Part shown: positions 26,707 through 35,865 of the stretch, piece by piece
Numbering within the stretch: the stretch's first letter is position 1
Layout of the letters: each line of letters opens with the position of its first letter
Source: Clostridiales bacterium
GTDB lineage: Bacteria > Bacillota > Clostridia > Christensenellales > Aristaeellaceae
Length of the DNA stretch: 64,000 nt
Direction: 5' to 3'
Assembly: GCA_015056255.1 (NCBI GenBank)
Contig: SVGP01000009.1
Span: 40,529 to 104,528, forward strand
Translations under genes and position numbers: made by a program
The notes under the pieces: generated by a model
What the model saw: the letters and a program-made list of their open reading frames with translations, nothing else
Databases searched by the model: none
What the model was told of the DNA's origin: nothing

Positions 26707-27879
26707 TTACAGGCTGATTTTAAAAATCTTGACCCTGCGCTTGCCTTCAAGATACATGTCGTTGTCCTCAGGCAAATCGCGCGTTTCCACGTATTCGCCA
26801 CCGGCATACAGGATGCTTTTTTCACTGGCAATATTTTCGGGAACGCAGGTGATGAACAAATGCGCCATGTCGTGCTTTTTCGCAAGGCCCTTTAAAATCA
26901 AAACCGCTTTGCCCGCGAAGTGATGTCCCCTGTGCGCCTCGTCCACGCCGTAGCCGATGTTTCCGCCAAGATACGTTTTGTCGTTGTGTCCGATTCTTAG
27001 ATCGCACTCGCCAACGCGCGTGCCATCCATGAGACAGATTTCAAACTTATACGCGGGCAGATATTTTTTCTCCGGCTGCGCCGGACAGACTTTGATGAGC
27101 TTTAGATAAATTTCATCCGACTTCAAATCCGATGTGTCGAGGAACACAAATTCCTTTTCTTCCTTAAACATACTTTCTGCCTCCGTGATTTTTCGAATGA
27201 CAATTTCCGCTGTTTTCTTTGAAAAGGAGATAAGCTCCTCCTCCGTTATGCCGATGAGCTCCACATCCGTACGCTTCGGAACAACGCCCATCACGCCAAT
27301 TTTTCTTTTAACCGCGCCCTTTGGAAGATAGTCAATGTAATCCGGAAAATCGGTAAGCGGCAGGATGTATTTTAAAAATCCGCTCTCAGGATGTTTATCC
27401 AGATACTTCCGCTCAATCGCGCCGACCTCTGCATTTCGGACGTTTTTGTTTAAAACTTCCTTGATGCTGTTCCAGCTGCATTCAAGGTTTCGGGCCGCTT
27501 CCCTATAATTATCGCTCGACAGAATCCGCTGCCAAGCGTTCTGAACGCGCGTTTCGTTCCGCAAAAAGGCCATGTACTGCGCGTCCTCTATCAGATGCGC
27601 GTAATACCCCAGCAAAAATGCATATTCCTCGTCTGTTTCGATTTCGTTTCTGCGAGACAAAATGTAGGTGTTGCGAAAACGGTCGCAGTCGTCCTCGTCC
27701 TTCGTTTTTCCATTCATCCAGTGCGTAACTTCGCGCGGGGGCGTAAAGTCCGACCAGTCCGCATTTTCAACATTGCAGTCCGGCGCGATGCTGCCAACGG
27801 AAAAGCCGCGCTTGTCAAGATGCTTAAGTTCGGACAAAACCTCGTCCGCGATCATCAGATGTGTAATCCACGATGCCAT
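26707..27879 (-). CDS. Fusion of zinc-dependent phospholipase C-like domain and GNAT acetyltransferase
   Basis: A 390-residue two-domain protein. Residues 1 to about 190 match the zinc-dependent PLC-like family (PF00882): THLMIADEVL, GSIAPDCN, VTHWM and LLGYYAHLIEDAQ supply His and Asp ligands. Residues from about 260 to 390 are a GNAT fold (ECDLRIGHNDKTYLGGNIGY, then DEAHRGHHFAGKAVLILKGLA and a VPENIASEKSILYAGG acetyl-CoA segment). The frame is open throughout with no sign of a recent frameshift. AAGGA precedes the ATG. The role is unknown. Confidence 0.72.
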   Translation of the reverse strand: MASWITHLMIADEVLSELKHLDKRGFSVGSIAPDCNVENADWSDFTPPREVTHWMNGKTKDEDDCDRFRNTYILSRRNEIETDEEYAFLLGYYAHLIEDAQYMAFLRNETRVQNAWQRILSSDNYREAARNLECSWNSIKEVLNKNVRNAEVGAIERKYLDKHPESGFLKYILPLTDFPDYIDYLPKGAVKRKIGVMGVVPKRTDVELIGITEEELISFSKKTAEIVIRKITEAESMFKEEKEFVFLDTSDLKSDEIYLKLIKVCPAQPEKKYLPAYKFEICLMDGTRVGECDLRIGHNDKTYLGGNIGYGVDEAHRGHHFAGKAVLILKGLAKKHDMAHLFITCVPENIASEKSILYAGGEYVETRDLPEDNDMYLEGKRRVKIFKISL

Positions 27880-27896
27880 TTGTGTGTTCCTTTATC

Positions 27897-28418
27897 CTAT
27901 ATATTTTTGATCTGCGATAGTATTTTCCGCGCGTTTTCCTCGGGTGCATCCAGACCCGAAAGAAACAGCTTCGGGCAGGAGAGCGCATCCATTGCATTTT
28001 GCACGATCTCGTCGTTCCGCTTTTCCGCCATTTTGAAAAATGCCTCCTCCCGCGCGTGCATATCCCCCCCGCTCAGCACGCGATCCGAAAATTTTTCTAT
28101 GGCGCGCCGCCGGATTCTTTCCATGCGCCTATCTTTGGGCGCCGTCAGGCACACGGCAAGATCGATGTTTTTCTTGATTTCGTCAGAAAAATTCAGCCGC
28201 ACGCAGGAGAGGACGAAAAACGGATGCTTTTTCATATCCTCAAGGAGCAATTTTTCCACTTCATCGCCTCTTCTGGAAACGGCATATCCATTTTCGGGAT
28301 CGGGGAAGTAATAGGTTTCAACATCGAGACTTTTGAAATCGGACATGCTTTCAAGGCATTTTCCAAGCGTTGTCTTGCCCGCGCCGTTTAACCCCATGAT
28401 CGCAATGCCAAATCCCAT
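27897..28418 (-). CDS. Small P-loop kinase-like protein
   Basis: A 173-residue protein with Walker A GLNGAGKTT at about residues 9-17 and an adenylate/shikimate kinase-like layout (LESMSDFKSLDVETYYF follows). ATG at 28418 is set by AAGGAGG. The next gene starts 17 bases after its stop. It probably phosphorylates a small molecule, but the substrate is unknown. It is the first gene of the minus-strand group running down to 24089. Confidence 0.7.
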   Translation of the reverse strand: MGFGIAIMGLNGAGKTTLGKCLESMSDFKSLDVETYYFPDPENGYAVSRRGDEVEKLLLEDMKKHPFFVLSCVRLNFSDEIKKNIDLAVCLTAPKDRRMERIRRRAIEKFSDRVLSGGDMHAREEAFFKMAEKRNDEIVQNAMDALSCPKLFLSGLDAPEENARKILSQIKNI

Positions 28419-28442
28419 GCATTCCCGCCTCCTTTTAATTCC

Positions 28443-28448
28443 ATTATA
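28443..28448 (-). promoter_or_regulatory. Extended -10 promoter of the minus-strand group
   Basis: TGGTATAAT on the minus strand gives a TGn-extended -10 box 25 bases before the kinase ATG. It is back to back with the M48 protease promoter. Confidence 0.5.
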
Positions 28449-28469
28449 CCACATGGCGCAAGGCGCACC

Positions 28470-28498
28470 TTGAAGGACGGGGGAAGTTGTGGTATACT
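28470..28498 (+). promoter_or_regulatory. Sigma-A promoter of the M48 protease gene
   Basis: TTGAAG (28470-28475), a 17-base spacer and TATACT (28493-28498). Confidence 0.65.
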
Positions 28499-28529
28499 TT
28501 TGATGAAAGACACAAAGGAGGCCCTTTTT

Positions 28530-29756
28530 ATGGACTGGAAGATTTTCATTCTCGCGCTCATGATCCTCGGGCATGCGTACAGGCTGATTTTAAACATCGT
28601 TAGCTTTAAATCTGCAAACAACCCCACGCCCGAAAGCGTCAAGGACGTATACGACGCGGACACGTACATCAAGTGGAAAAAATATTCCGCTGAGAAAAAT
28701 CGCCTGGGCATTTTCTCGACCCTGATTTCCTTTGTCGTGACCCTTGTTCTGCTTCTTGCCAACTGCCACGCCGCCGTTTCCGGCATTTTCGGAAAGAGCG
28801 TGTTCGGCCAGATGGCGGCTGTTCTTACGTTCCAGATTCTGGTCGACTGGGTGATCAATATTTTCTTAAACTACTACGAAACCATGGTGGTAGAAGAAAA
28901 ATTCGGCTTTAACAAGTCCACCATGAAGACGTTTGTAATCGACCAGCTTCGCTCTTTGATCATTGAAGCGCTGATCACCTTTGTGCTCATGAGCGCGCTG
29001 ATGCTGCTTCACAGGGCCATGGGCAACTGGGTCATTCTCCTGTTCACGGGCGTGATGTTTGTCTTCACGCTCCTCATTTCCTTCCTCTATCCAATCTTAA
29101 GCCGCATCGGAAACAAGTTTGAGCCCCTTGAGGAAGGCGAGCTTAAGGACAAGCTCATGGCGCTTTTAACCAAAAACGGCTATCAGGTCAAGGGCATCAA
29201 GGTCATGGACGCGTCCCGCAGAACCACAAAGCTCAACGCCTATTTCACGGGCTTTGGAAAATTAAAGACCATCGTGCTTTTTGATAACCTCGTAAACGCC
29301 ATGTCCACCGACGAAATCTGCGCCGTGTTTGCGCACGAGCTGGGCCACGGACTTCATAAGGACGTCCTTAAGCAGCAGATCATGAACCTTGGAAACCTTC
29401 TTCTGATGGCGGTTGCCGCTTGGGTTGCGATCATTGTCACCGGTATGCATGCGTCCTTCGGCTTTGAAGGCGTCAACTACGGCTTTGCCTATATCCTGAT
29501 GGGGATGATGCTTTCCTTAATTCAGCCCTTGACCGGCATGGGCATGAGCGCCTACAGCCGCTTCGCCGAATACCGCGCCGACCGTCAGGCCGTGAAGGAA
29601 GGCCACGGTGAAGCGCTGGTGACCGCGCTTAAAAAGCTCGCCAAGGAAAACTTTGCGCATCTCGCGCCCTCCAAGGTATTGGTTGTGCTCGAATACAGCC
29701 ATCCGCCGCTTGCCGAGCGCATCAGCGCGATTCAGAAGGCGCTGAAAAATTCATAA
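28530..29756 (+). CDS. M48 family (Ste24-like) membrane metalloprotease
   Basis: A 408-residue intramembrane zinc protease. HELGH at residues 269-273 and a distal EYRADRQAV supply the metal ligands. Several transmembrane helices occur both before and after the active site. The size and topology match Ste24/CAAX-protease-1 homologues, which in bacteria are thought to act in membrane protein quality control. ATG at 28530 follows AAAGGAGG. It is monocistronic, with a repeat pair downstream. Confidence 0.88.
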   Translation: MDWKIFILALMILGHAYRLILNIVSFKSANNPTPESVKDVYDADTYIKWKKYSAEKNRLGIFSTLISFVVTLVLLLANCHAAVSGIFGKSVFGQMAAVLTFQILVDWVINIFLNYYETMVVEEKFGFNKSTMKTFVIDQLRSLIIEALITFVLMSALMLLHRAMGNWVILLFTGVMFVFTLLISFLYPILSRIGNKFEPLEEGELKDKLMALLTKNGYQVKGIKVMDASRRTTKLNAYFTGFGKLKTIVLFDNLVNAMSTDEICAVFAHELGHGLHKDVLKQQIMNLGNLLLMAVAAWVAIIVTGMHASFGFEGVNYGFAYILMGMMLSLIQPLTGMGMSAYSRFAEYRADRQAVKEGHGEALVTALKKLAKENFAHLAPSKVLVVLEYSHPPLAERISAIQKALKNS

Positions 29757-29765
29757 ATAGAGTGT

Positions 29766-29846
29766 GCGGGCGTGCATTGCACGCCCCTACATGTTGTTAT
29801 GATTTAACATCAAACTGTAGGGGCGATCATTGATCGCCCGCGCTGA
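29766..29846. repeat. Inverted pair of GTAGGGG hairpin repeats
   Basis: GCGGGCGTGCATTGCACGCC plus CCTACA (29766-29791) and TGTAGGGGCGATCATTGATC plus GCCCGCGCTGA (29816-29846) face each other across 24 AT-rich bases. Each unit is itself a palindrome. The same two units recur in every copy of the array at 41984-42857. Confidence 0.8.
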
Positions 29847-29921
29847 CTTTTTTAGCATCGCTGTTGATTTTTCGCCCGCACTCCGATCCTATAAATCTGC
29901 ATTTTCAAAGGAGCATATAAA

Positions 29922-32900
29922 ATGCTGTACCCCAAAAGCAAAGAACAATCGCTCTCCCATGCGCTTTTTCAAAACCCAACCTCGGAATACCGCGGCGCGC
30001 CGTTTTGGGCGTGGAACGGAAAGCTTGACAAAGAAGAGCTTTTCCGGCAGATCGAAATTTTCAAAAAAATGGGTCTGGGCGGCTTTCACATGCACGTTCG
30101 AACCGGCATGGATACAAAGTATCTGTCGGACGAATTCATGGATTTTATCGTGTCCTGCACAAAAAAGGCCGAGCAGGAAGACATGCTCTCCTGGCTTTAT
30201 GACGAGGATCGTTGGCCGTCGGGCACCTGCGGCGGCTTTGTCACGCGCGGAAAAAGCGAAAACGCCAGAAAATCGATTCTGTTTACCATAAACCCCTATG
30301 AAGAAAGGGAAACCGATCTTCCCGAAACGCCCGTGCCCGGAAACGGACAGGAGATGGTGCGCCAGGAAAACGGAAGGCTTCTGGCGGTGTACGATGTTGT
30401 GTTGGACGAATCAGGCCGCATGGTTTCTTCAAGGCGCATTTCGAAAACGGATGAGGCTAAAGGCACAAAGTGGTACGCCTATATGGAGCATGCAACGGCA
30501 GATCCATGGTTCAATAACAGCGCCTATGTGGACACGCTGAGTGAAAACGCCATCGGCGAATTCATCAATAACACCCACGAAAAATATTTCGAAGCCGTAG
30601 GGCATGAATTCGGAAAGCGCATCCCCGCGATTTTCACGGACGAGCCGCAGTTTACGCAGAAAAGCTGCCTGAATTTCGCCTTTGACACGCAGGATGTGTT
30701 CCTCCCGTGGACGGAAGGGCTAGAAAAAATGTACTGGGACGCTTACGGCGAAGATCTTCTTGATCTTCTTCCAGAGCTTCTCTGGGAAAAAGCGGACGGC
30801 GTTTTATCCCGCGTAAGATGGCGGTTTCAAAACCTGATCACCGACCGGTTTGTTCAAAATTATGTAGGCAGAATCGGCGCTTGGTGCGAAAGCCACGGAA
30901 TCTACCTCACAGGCCACGTAATGGGCGAGGGCGATTTAAACAGCCAGACGCAGGCTGTGGGCGACGCCATGCGCTCCTATCGCTCGTTCGGGCTTCCGGG
31001 CGTTGACATTCTGTGCGATTTCCACGAATACAACACGCTTAAGCAAACCCAGTCCATCGTCCGCCAGACGGGCAAAGAGGGCATGCTTTCCGAGCTTTAC
31101 GGCGTGACCGGGTGGGACGCGGATTTCAGGCTTTACAAGCTTCAGGGCGACTGGCAGGTAGCCTTGGGCGTGACCGCGCGCGTTCCGCACCTTGCGTGGA
31201 TGACCATGAAGGGCGAGGCCAAGCGCGATTATCCCGCATCCATCAGCTACCAGTCGCCGTGGTGGGAAGAGTTTTCCATGATCGAAAACCACTTTGCGCG
31301 CGTGAATACCGCCATGACGCGCGGAAAAGCAAGTGTAAAGGTAGCCGTCGTTCATCCGATTGAAAGCTACTGGATGCACTGGGGCCCGTCCGATCAGACG
31401 AAAAATCTCCGGGATCAGATGGAAAAAAGCCATGCCGCGCTCACCGAAGCGCTGCTATTTGGAAACATCGACTTTGATTTTCTGTGCGAAGCAGAGCTAC
31501 CCCATCTCTGTCCCATGGGCGGAAATCCGCTGATCGTTGGCGAAATGCAGTATGACGCGGTCATCGTACCGAATGTAACCACCATTCGAAGCACAACCCT
31601 TGAACGCCTCCACGCCTTCATTCTGGCGGGCGGCACGCTTATCTGGATGGGCGACTGCCCGGAATATGTAAACGCCGAGCCGTCCGATCAGGCACAAGCC
31701 GTCTACAGGGAAGCAAAACATATCTCCGATTCGCCCATGCAGGCGGTTAATGCCGTCGAATCCTTTAGATTCATGGATATTCACAGGATGGACGGCGCAA
31801 GGGAGGACAGGCTTGTTCACCAACTGCGTTCGGACAGGGAGAATCAGTGGCTGTTTATCGCAAACGGCAAAAACCCTGTCTGCCACGACGTTGAGGAATA
31901 CGGAAACCTCCGATTCACCTTAAAAGGCGAATACAAGCTCACCGAATACGACTCGCTGACGGGCGAAATCAGGCCGCTTTCTGCAGAGTATAAAAACGGA
32001 AACACGATCTTTGAACGCATTTGGCATATGCACGACAGCCTGCTTCTGAACCTTTCCAAAGGCAGAAGCGAAACCTGCGCGCAAAAAGCAAATGAAGCGC
32101 ATACCAATCCCGATATGTTCTTTGGAGATGTTCCTGTTTCCCTTGAAGAGGAAAACATGCTCCTTCTGGACATGGCGGAATATGCGATCAACGACAGCGA
32201 ATTTTATTCGGAGGAAGAAATTCTTCGAATCGACAACCTCGCAAGAAAGCATCTGGGCATTCCGCTTCGAAGAAAAGAGGTATGCCAGCCCTACATGATT
32301 GAAAAGGAAGAAGCCACGGACACGCTTACCCTGCGCTTTACCTTTGAAAGCGAAACGGAGGTCACAGGCGCATACCTTGCCTTGGAGGAACCCGAGAACG
32401 CATCCGTTATATTAAACGGTGAGAATGTGCGCATGCATCCGGAAGGCTTCTATGTAGACAAGGCGATGCAAAAAATCCCGCTGCCGGACATCCGCAAAGG
32501 CGCAAACACCCTTATCGTCACGACCCCCATCGGCAGAAGGACGAACCTTGAATGCATGTACCTTTTGGGCGATTTCGGCGTTAAAATAAACGGCACGAAA
32601 AAAACGCTGACCGCGCCTGTGCGAATGCTGGGCTTTTCGGACATCGTTCGTCAGGGCCTTCCCTACTACACGGGAAACATCGAATACAAATTCCGTGTAC
32701 TTGCAGAGGGTGACTTCGTCCTGCGGGTTCCGCGCTATAAAGGTGCGCTTGTTAAGGTGTTTTTGGACGATACGCCCATTGGGAACATCGCCTTTTCGCC
32801 CTACGACATCAAAATCCCCGCCCAAAAAGGCGAGCACGAAATCAGAATCAAGCTTTTTGGAACCCGCATCAACGGCTTTGGACAGCTCCACCACACGCCC

Positions 32901-33086
32901 GGCGTGTACTTCTATCAAAGCCCCAACTCCTGGAGAAGCGCGGACGATCTTTGGACATATGAATACCAGTTCAAGCCCGCAGGTATCCTAAAATCCCCCG
33001 AGCTTTACGGCGCAAAATTTCTGACAGCCGACGGAAAAACGCGAAAAACACTAACAAAAACCGAAAAAATCGTCGAGGTCAGCTGA
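29922..33086 (+). CDS. Large glycoside hydrolase, GH106-like
   Basis: A 1054-residue, apparently cytoplasmic glycosidase. The N-terminal pattern GAPFWAWNGKLDKEELFRQI, followed by GLGGFHMHVRTGM, WLYDEDRWPSGTCGG, a TDEPQF segment (about 233) and GVDILCDFHEY, matches the GH106-related group (alpha-L-rhamnosidase-like). C-terminal beta-sandwich domains follow from about 800. AAAGGAG precedes the ATG. No signal peptide and no sugar transporter are near. The same stretch of the chromosome carries two GH38 genes, so complex glycan breakdown inside the cell is plausible. The exact sugar is uncertain. Confidence 0.65.
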   Translation: MLYPKSKEQSLSHALFQNPTSEYRGAPFWAWNGKLDKEELFRQIEIFKKMGLGGFHMHVRTGMDTKYLSDEFMDFIVSCTKKAEQEDMLSWLYDEDRWPSGTCGGFVTRGKSENARKSILFTINPYEERETDLPETPVPGNGQEMVRQENGRLLAVYDVVLDESGRMVSSRRISKTDEAKGTKWYAYMEHATADPWFNNSAYVDTLSENAIGEFINNTHEKYFEAVGHEFGKRIPAIFTDEPQFTQKSCLNFAFDTQDVFLPWTEGLEKMYWDAYGEDLLDLLPELLWEKADGVLSRVRWRFQNLITDRFVQNYVGRIGAWCESHGIYLTGHVMGEGDLNSQTQAVGDAMRSYRSFGLPGVDILCDFHEYNTLKQTQSIVRQTGKEGMLSELYGVTGWDADFRLYKLQGDWQVALGVTARVPHLAWMTMKGEAKRDYPASISYQSPWWEEFSMIENHFARVNTAMTRGKASVKVAVVHPIESYWMHWGPSDQTKNLRDQMEKSHAALTEALLFGNIDFDFLCEAELPHLCPMGGNPLIVGEMQYDAVIVPNVTTIRSTTLERLHAFILAGGTLIWMGDCPEYVNAEPSDQAQAVYREAKHISDSPMQAVNAVESFRFMDIHRMDGAREDRLVHQLRSDRENQWLFIANGKNPVCHDVEEYGNLRFTLKGEYKLTEYDSLTGEIRPLSAEYKNGNTIFERIWHMHDSLLLNLSKGRSETCAQKANEAHTNPDMFFGDVPVSLEEENMLLLDMAEYAINDSEFYSEEEILRIDNLARKHLGIPLRRKEVCQPYMIEKEEATDTLTLRFTFESETEVTGAYLALEEPENASVILNGENVRMHPEGFYVDKAMQKIPLPDIRKGANTLIVTTPIGRRTNLECMYLLGDFGVKINGTKKTLTAPVRMLGFSDIVRQGLPYYTGNIEYKFRVLAEGDFVLRVPRYKGALVKVFLDDTPIGNIAFSPYDIKIPAQKGEHEIRIKLFGTRINGFGQLHHTPGVYFYQSPNSWRSADDLWTYEYQFKPAGILKSPELYGAKFLTADGKTRKTLTKTEKIVEVS

Positions 33087-33123
33087 GAAAACCGCCTTCA
33101 GCAGGTCGCTGGAGGCGGTTTTC
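33087..33123 (+). terminator. Terminator after the GH106-like gene
   Basis: GAAAACCGCCT and AGGCGGTTTTC form an 11-bp stem between convergent genes, with TTTTT a few bases later. Confidence 0.8.
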
Positions 33124-33144
33124 TGTGCCTTTTTGAGGGGCGTT

Positions 33145-34002
33145 TTATCTTTTTACCTTCGTAAACAAAAATGCAGCAAGCATCACGATCACGCTTACCG
33201 ATACCACGCATGCGCCGGTGGGCAGCGAGGGCGTTACAACCACGAGGCTGATGGTTACGCCGACAAAGAAACTGAAAAGCGCAACAGCCACAGCGATTAA
33301 GAGCATCGATCGGAAGGAACGCGCAATGCGCTTTGCAGTGATGGCGGGAAAGATGATAAAGCTTGAAATCATCATCGCGCCCATCACGCGCATGCCAAGC
33401 ACGATAGACACAGACGTAAGCAATGAAATCAGGAACTGATAGAGATCCGCGTTCATGTCCGTTGCGCGGGCATAGGTTTCGTCGTAGGTGACGGAAAAGA
33501 GGCGATTGTAGAGGAAAAGGAAAATGAGAATAACCGCGGCGCTTAAGGATACCGAAAACACCACGTCGCTTTTCCCAACGGCGTAAAGGCTTCCAAACAT
33601 GCTGTTGTACACGCCGGAGTAGCCGCTGGTGTACGCCGAAGCCAGAACGCCCACGGCGAGGGCTGAAGTTGAAAAAATACCGATCAGAACGTCTCCGCCC
33701 ATGCCGCTTTTCTGATTGATGCGCATAATGAGGATGGAGGACAGGCAAACGACGGGAATGGCGACAACCAGCGGATAATCGCCAAGGCCGATCAGCGCAG
33801 CTACGCTCATGGCGGCAAAGCCGACTTCGCCAAGGCCGTGACCGATCAAGGCGTAGTGCTTAAGCACCAGTATTACGCCGAGCAGCGCTGCGCACAGGGA
33901 AACCAGCGCGCCCACCAGCAGCGCATTTTTGACCAGCGGCGTTTTCAGCATCATAAAAAATTCCTGATCAAATCCGCTTAAAAGAGCGTTTAATGATGAC
34001 AT
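33145..34002 (-). CDS. znuB: Zinc/manganese ABC transporter permease
   Basis: A 285-residue membrane protein with about eight helices. The conserved segment KHYALIGHGLGEVGFAAMSVAAL and the later FLISLLTSVSIVLGMRVMGAMMISSFIIFPA are diagnostic of ABC-3 metal permeases. Its start overlaps the end of the ATPase gene by 13 bases, and GGAGGC precedes the ATG. It is the last gene of the three-gene zinc uptake operon. Confidence 0.88.
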   Translation of the reverse strand: MSSLNALLSGFDQEFFMMLKTPLVKNALLVGALVSLCAALLGVILVLKHYALIGHGLGEVGFAAMSVAALIGLGDYPLVVAIPVVCLSSILIMRINQKSGMGGDVLIGIFSTSALAVGVLASAYTSGYSGVYNSMFGSLYAVGKSDVVFSVSLSAAVILIFLFLYNRLFSVTYDETYARATDMNADLYQFLISLLTSVSIVLGMRVMGAMMISSFIIFPAITAKRIARSFRSMLLIAVAVALFSFFVGVTISLVVVTPSLPTGACVVSVSVIVMLAAFLFTKVKR

Positions 34003-34688
34003 GTGTGCTGCGCCTCCATTCCGCTCCAGCCGGAGAGATTTCCGAAGTATTCCACATGCCGGTTAAGCACCAGCACGCGGTCGGCATGCTCGCGCACGAA
34101 ATCCCAGTCGTGCGTGGCGATTACAATGGAAACGCCCTTTTCGTCCCTTAAGCGGCAGAAAAGGTGGTAAAGATCATGCGTGATGGCGGGATCGAGCGCA
34201 GAGCAGGGCTCGTCCAGAATGAGAAGCTCAGGGTCGCTCGCAATGGCGCGCGCGAGCAGCGTTCTTTGAAGTTGACCGCCGGAGAGAGAGCCGATATTGG
34301 TTTTGGCAAGATCGGAAATGTCCAAAAGCTTCATCGCTTCCTGCGCCTTTTTGCGCTGCTTTGCGCCATAGAAGGGCATGAATTTATTCAGGCGCGTGCC
34401 GGACAATACGATTTCGCGCACATTCGCCGGAAAATCACGCTCGGTTGTGTGAATCTGGGCAAGATAGCTCGTTTTAAGGCCTTTTTTTCGCTCAATTTCG
34501 CCGCAGGTGATGGGCATGAGCTTTAAAATGCCTTTCATGAGCGTGGATTTGCCGGAGCCGTTTGAGCCGACCACGGCCAGAATTTCGCCCTTCATGATCT
34601 CAAGGCTCACGTGCTCCACCGCGTCCTGTCGGCCGGAGCCGTAGTTCATGGAAACGTCTTTTACGTTTACCAGTACGTTTTCCTTCAT
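33990..34688 (-). CDS. znuC: Zinc/manganese ABC transporter ATPase
   Basis: A 232-residue ATPase. Walker A GSNGSGKST, signature LSGGQLQR and Walker B LLILDEPCSALD are all intact, with H-loop ATHDW. The start codon directly follows the stop of the binding-protein gene (TAAATG), and the ribosome binding site GGAGG lies inside that gene, so translation is coupled. Confidence 0.9.
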   Translation of the reverse strand: MKENVLVNVKDVSMNYGSGRQDAVEHVSLEIMKGEILAVVGSNGSGKSTLMKGILKLMPITCGEIERKKGLKTSYLAQIHTTERDFPANVREIVLSGTRLNKFMPFYGAKQRKKAQEAMKLLDISDLAKTNIGSLSGGQLQRTLLARAIASDPELLILDEPCSALDPAITHDLYHLFCRLRDEKGVSIVIATHDWDFVREHADRVLVLNRHVEYFGNLSGWSGMEAQHTCHH

Positions 34689-35621
34689 TTATTTCGCCTC
34701 CGCGCTTATGCCAAGCGCCAGCTTTATGTTTTCCATATTCATGTACATGATATCAAAATAGGTAAGATTTTTATCCATGTCTTGCTTTGAAAGGTTGTGC
34801 GCCGTGTGGAAAAGAAGAACGTCTGCATTCGTTTCATCGGCAATCGCGCGCGCCACTTCGCCCGAGGACATTTCATCCGTAAAAAGAACTTTTGCCCCGT
34901 GATCGTTCATTTCTGAAATGATTCTTACGATCGTGCGAACGCCCGGTTCGCCCTCGTCGGAGCAGGTGGCGTAGGCCGTCACATAGTTGACGGCATATCT
35001 TCTCAGAAAATGGCTGTAGGCGAATTTGCCGCCGAAATAGAGGGTCGCGCCTTTGTTTTCCTCAAAAAGCTTTAAAAACGCTTCGTCAAGCGCAGTAAGA
35101 TCGGCAATCAGCGATTCATAATTGGCTCTGTAGATTTCCTCGCCCTCGGGATCGGCTTCAATGAGCGCGTCTAAAATATTTTCGCACATGACCATGGAAA
35201 GCGTGGGGTCGAGCCAGATGTGCGCGTCGTAAGAATGCGCATGTTCATGATCATGCTCATGTTCGTGACCTGAGGCGTTTTCCCATTCGTTATTCAGCTT
35301 TTCAAGGTCGACGCCCTCGGCACAGCGGATGAGCTTGACGTTCGTTAGTCCGCCGGACAGGTTTTTGACCCAGCCCTCAAGAACGTCGTCCGTGTAGATG
35401 AATAGATCCGCCATGTCGGTTTTGACCATGTCGCGCGGCGAAGGCTCGTAGCCGTGGCTGTCCATGCCGTCGGGCAAAAGCTTGGTCACATGCGCGCGCT
35501 CACCGGCAATTCTGCGCGTGAAATCATACTGCGGGAAAAGCGAGCAGACGATTTCAAGCTCGGCGCAGGCGGAAAAGGCGAAGAGGAAGACGAGGAGAAG
35601 AAGGAAAATGCGTTTTAACAT
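34689..35621 (-). CDS. znuA: Zinc/manganese ABC transporter substrate-binding protein
   Basis: A 310-residue exported binding protein. A signal segment covers residues 1-20 and ends in SACA; Cys19 could be lipidated, although the lipobox is poor. Metal ligands expected of the A-1 family include His56 and His134. Residues 119-129 form a His/Glu/Asp-rich loop (HEHEHDHEHAH), which points to zinc rather than manganese. AAGGAG precedes the ATG. It is the first gene of the operon. I found no clear Zur box. Confidence 0.9.
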   Translation of the reverse strand: MLKRIFLLLLVFLFAFSACAELEIVCSLFPQYDFTRRIAGERAHVTKLLPDGMDSHGYEPSPRDMVKTDMADLFIYTDDVLEGWVKNLSGGLTNVKLIRCAEGVDLEKLNNEWENASGHEHEHDHEHAHSYDAHIWLDPTLSMVMCENILDALIEADPEGEEIYRANYESLIADLTALDEAFLKLFEENKGATLYFGGKFAYSHFLRRYAVNYVTAYATCSDEGEPGVRTIVRIISEMNDHGAKVLFTDEMSSGEVARAIADETNADVLLFHTAHNLSKQDMDKNLTYFDIMYMNMENIKLALGISAEAK

Positions 35622-35678
35622 ATTGGTTGCTCCTTGGTTTTGGGGAATTGGGAATTCGTTTTTAAGCTCGCTTTTATT

Positions 35679-35728
35679 ACCTTCCTCCGGGAGGAAGGTG
35701 GCTCGGTGCAGCCGAGACGGAAGGTGAA
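35679..35728. repeat. Hairpin repeat ACCTTCCTC
   Basis: ACCTTCCTCCGGGAGGAAGGT is a perfect 9-bp stem with a 3-base loop, followed by a second hairpin CTCGG/CCGAG. It lies between znuA and the RluA-like gene. Confidence 0.55.
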
Positions 35729-35810
35729 TGCGGGATGTTTAGTTTATGTGCCAGTCTTTTTGAGGCGAAGTGGTCGGAATGAGCGTTTGTCAGAAACCGG
35801 CTTTTACTCC

Positions 35811-35865
35811 CGCGTACTCCCTCAATCGCCTTCAGCGACAACTCTCCCATAGGGAGAGCAAGCGG
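35811..35865. repeat. CTCCCTCAATCGCC-type repeat
   Basis: CTCCCTCAATCGCCTTCAGC is followed by CTCTCCCATAGGGAGAG. This resembles the hairpins at 25811 and 57847 and ends at the stop codon of the RluA-like gene. Confidence 0.5.
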
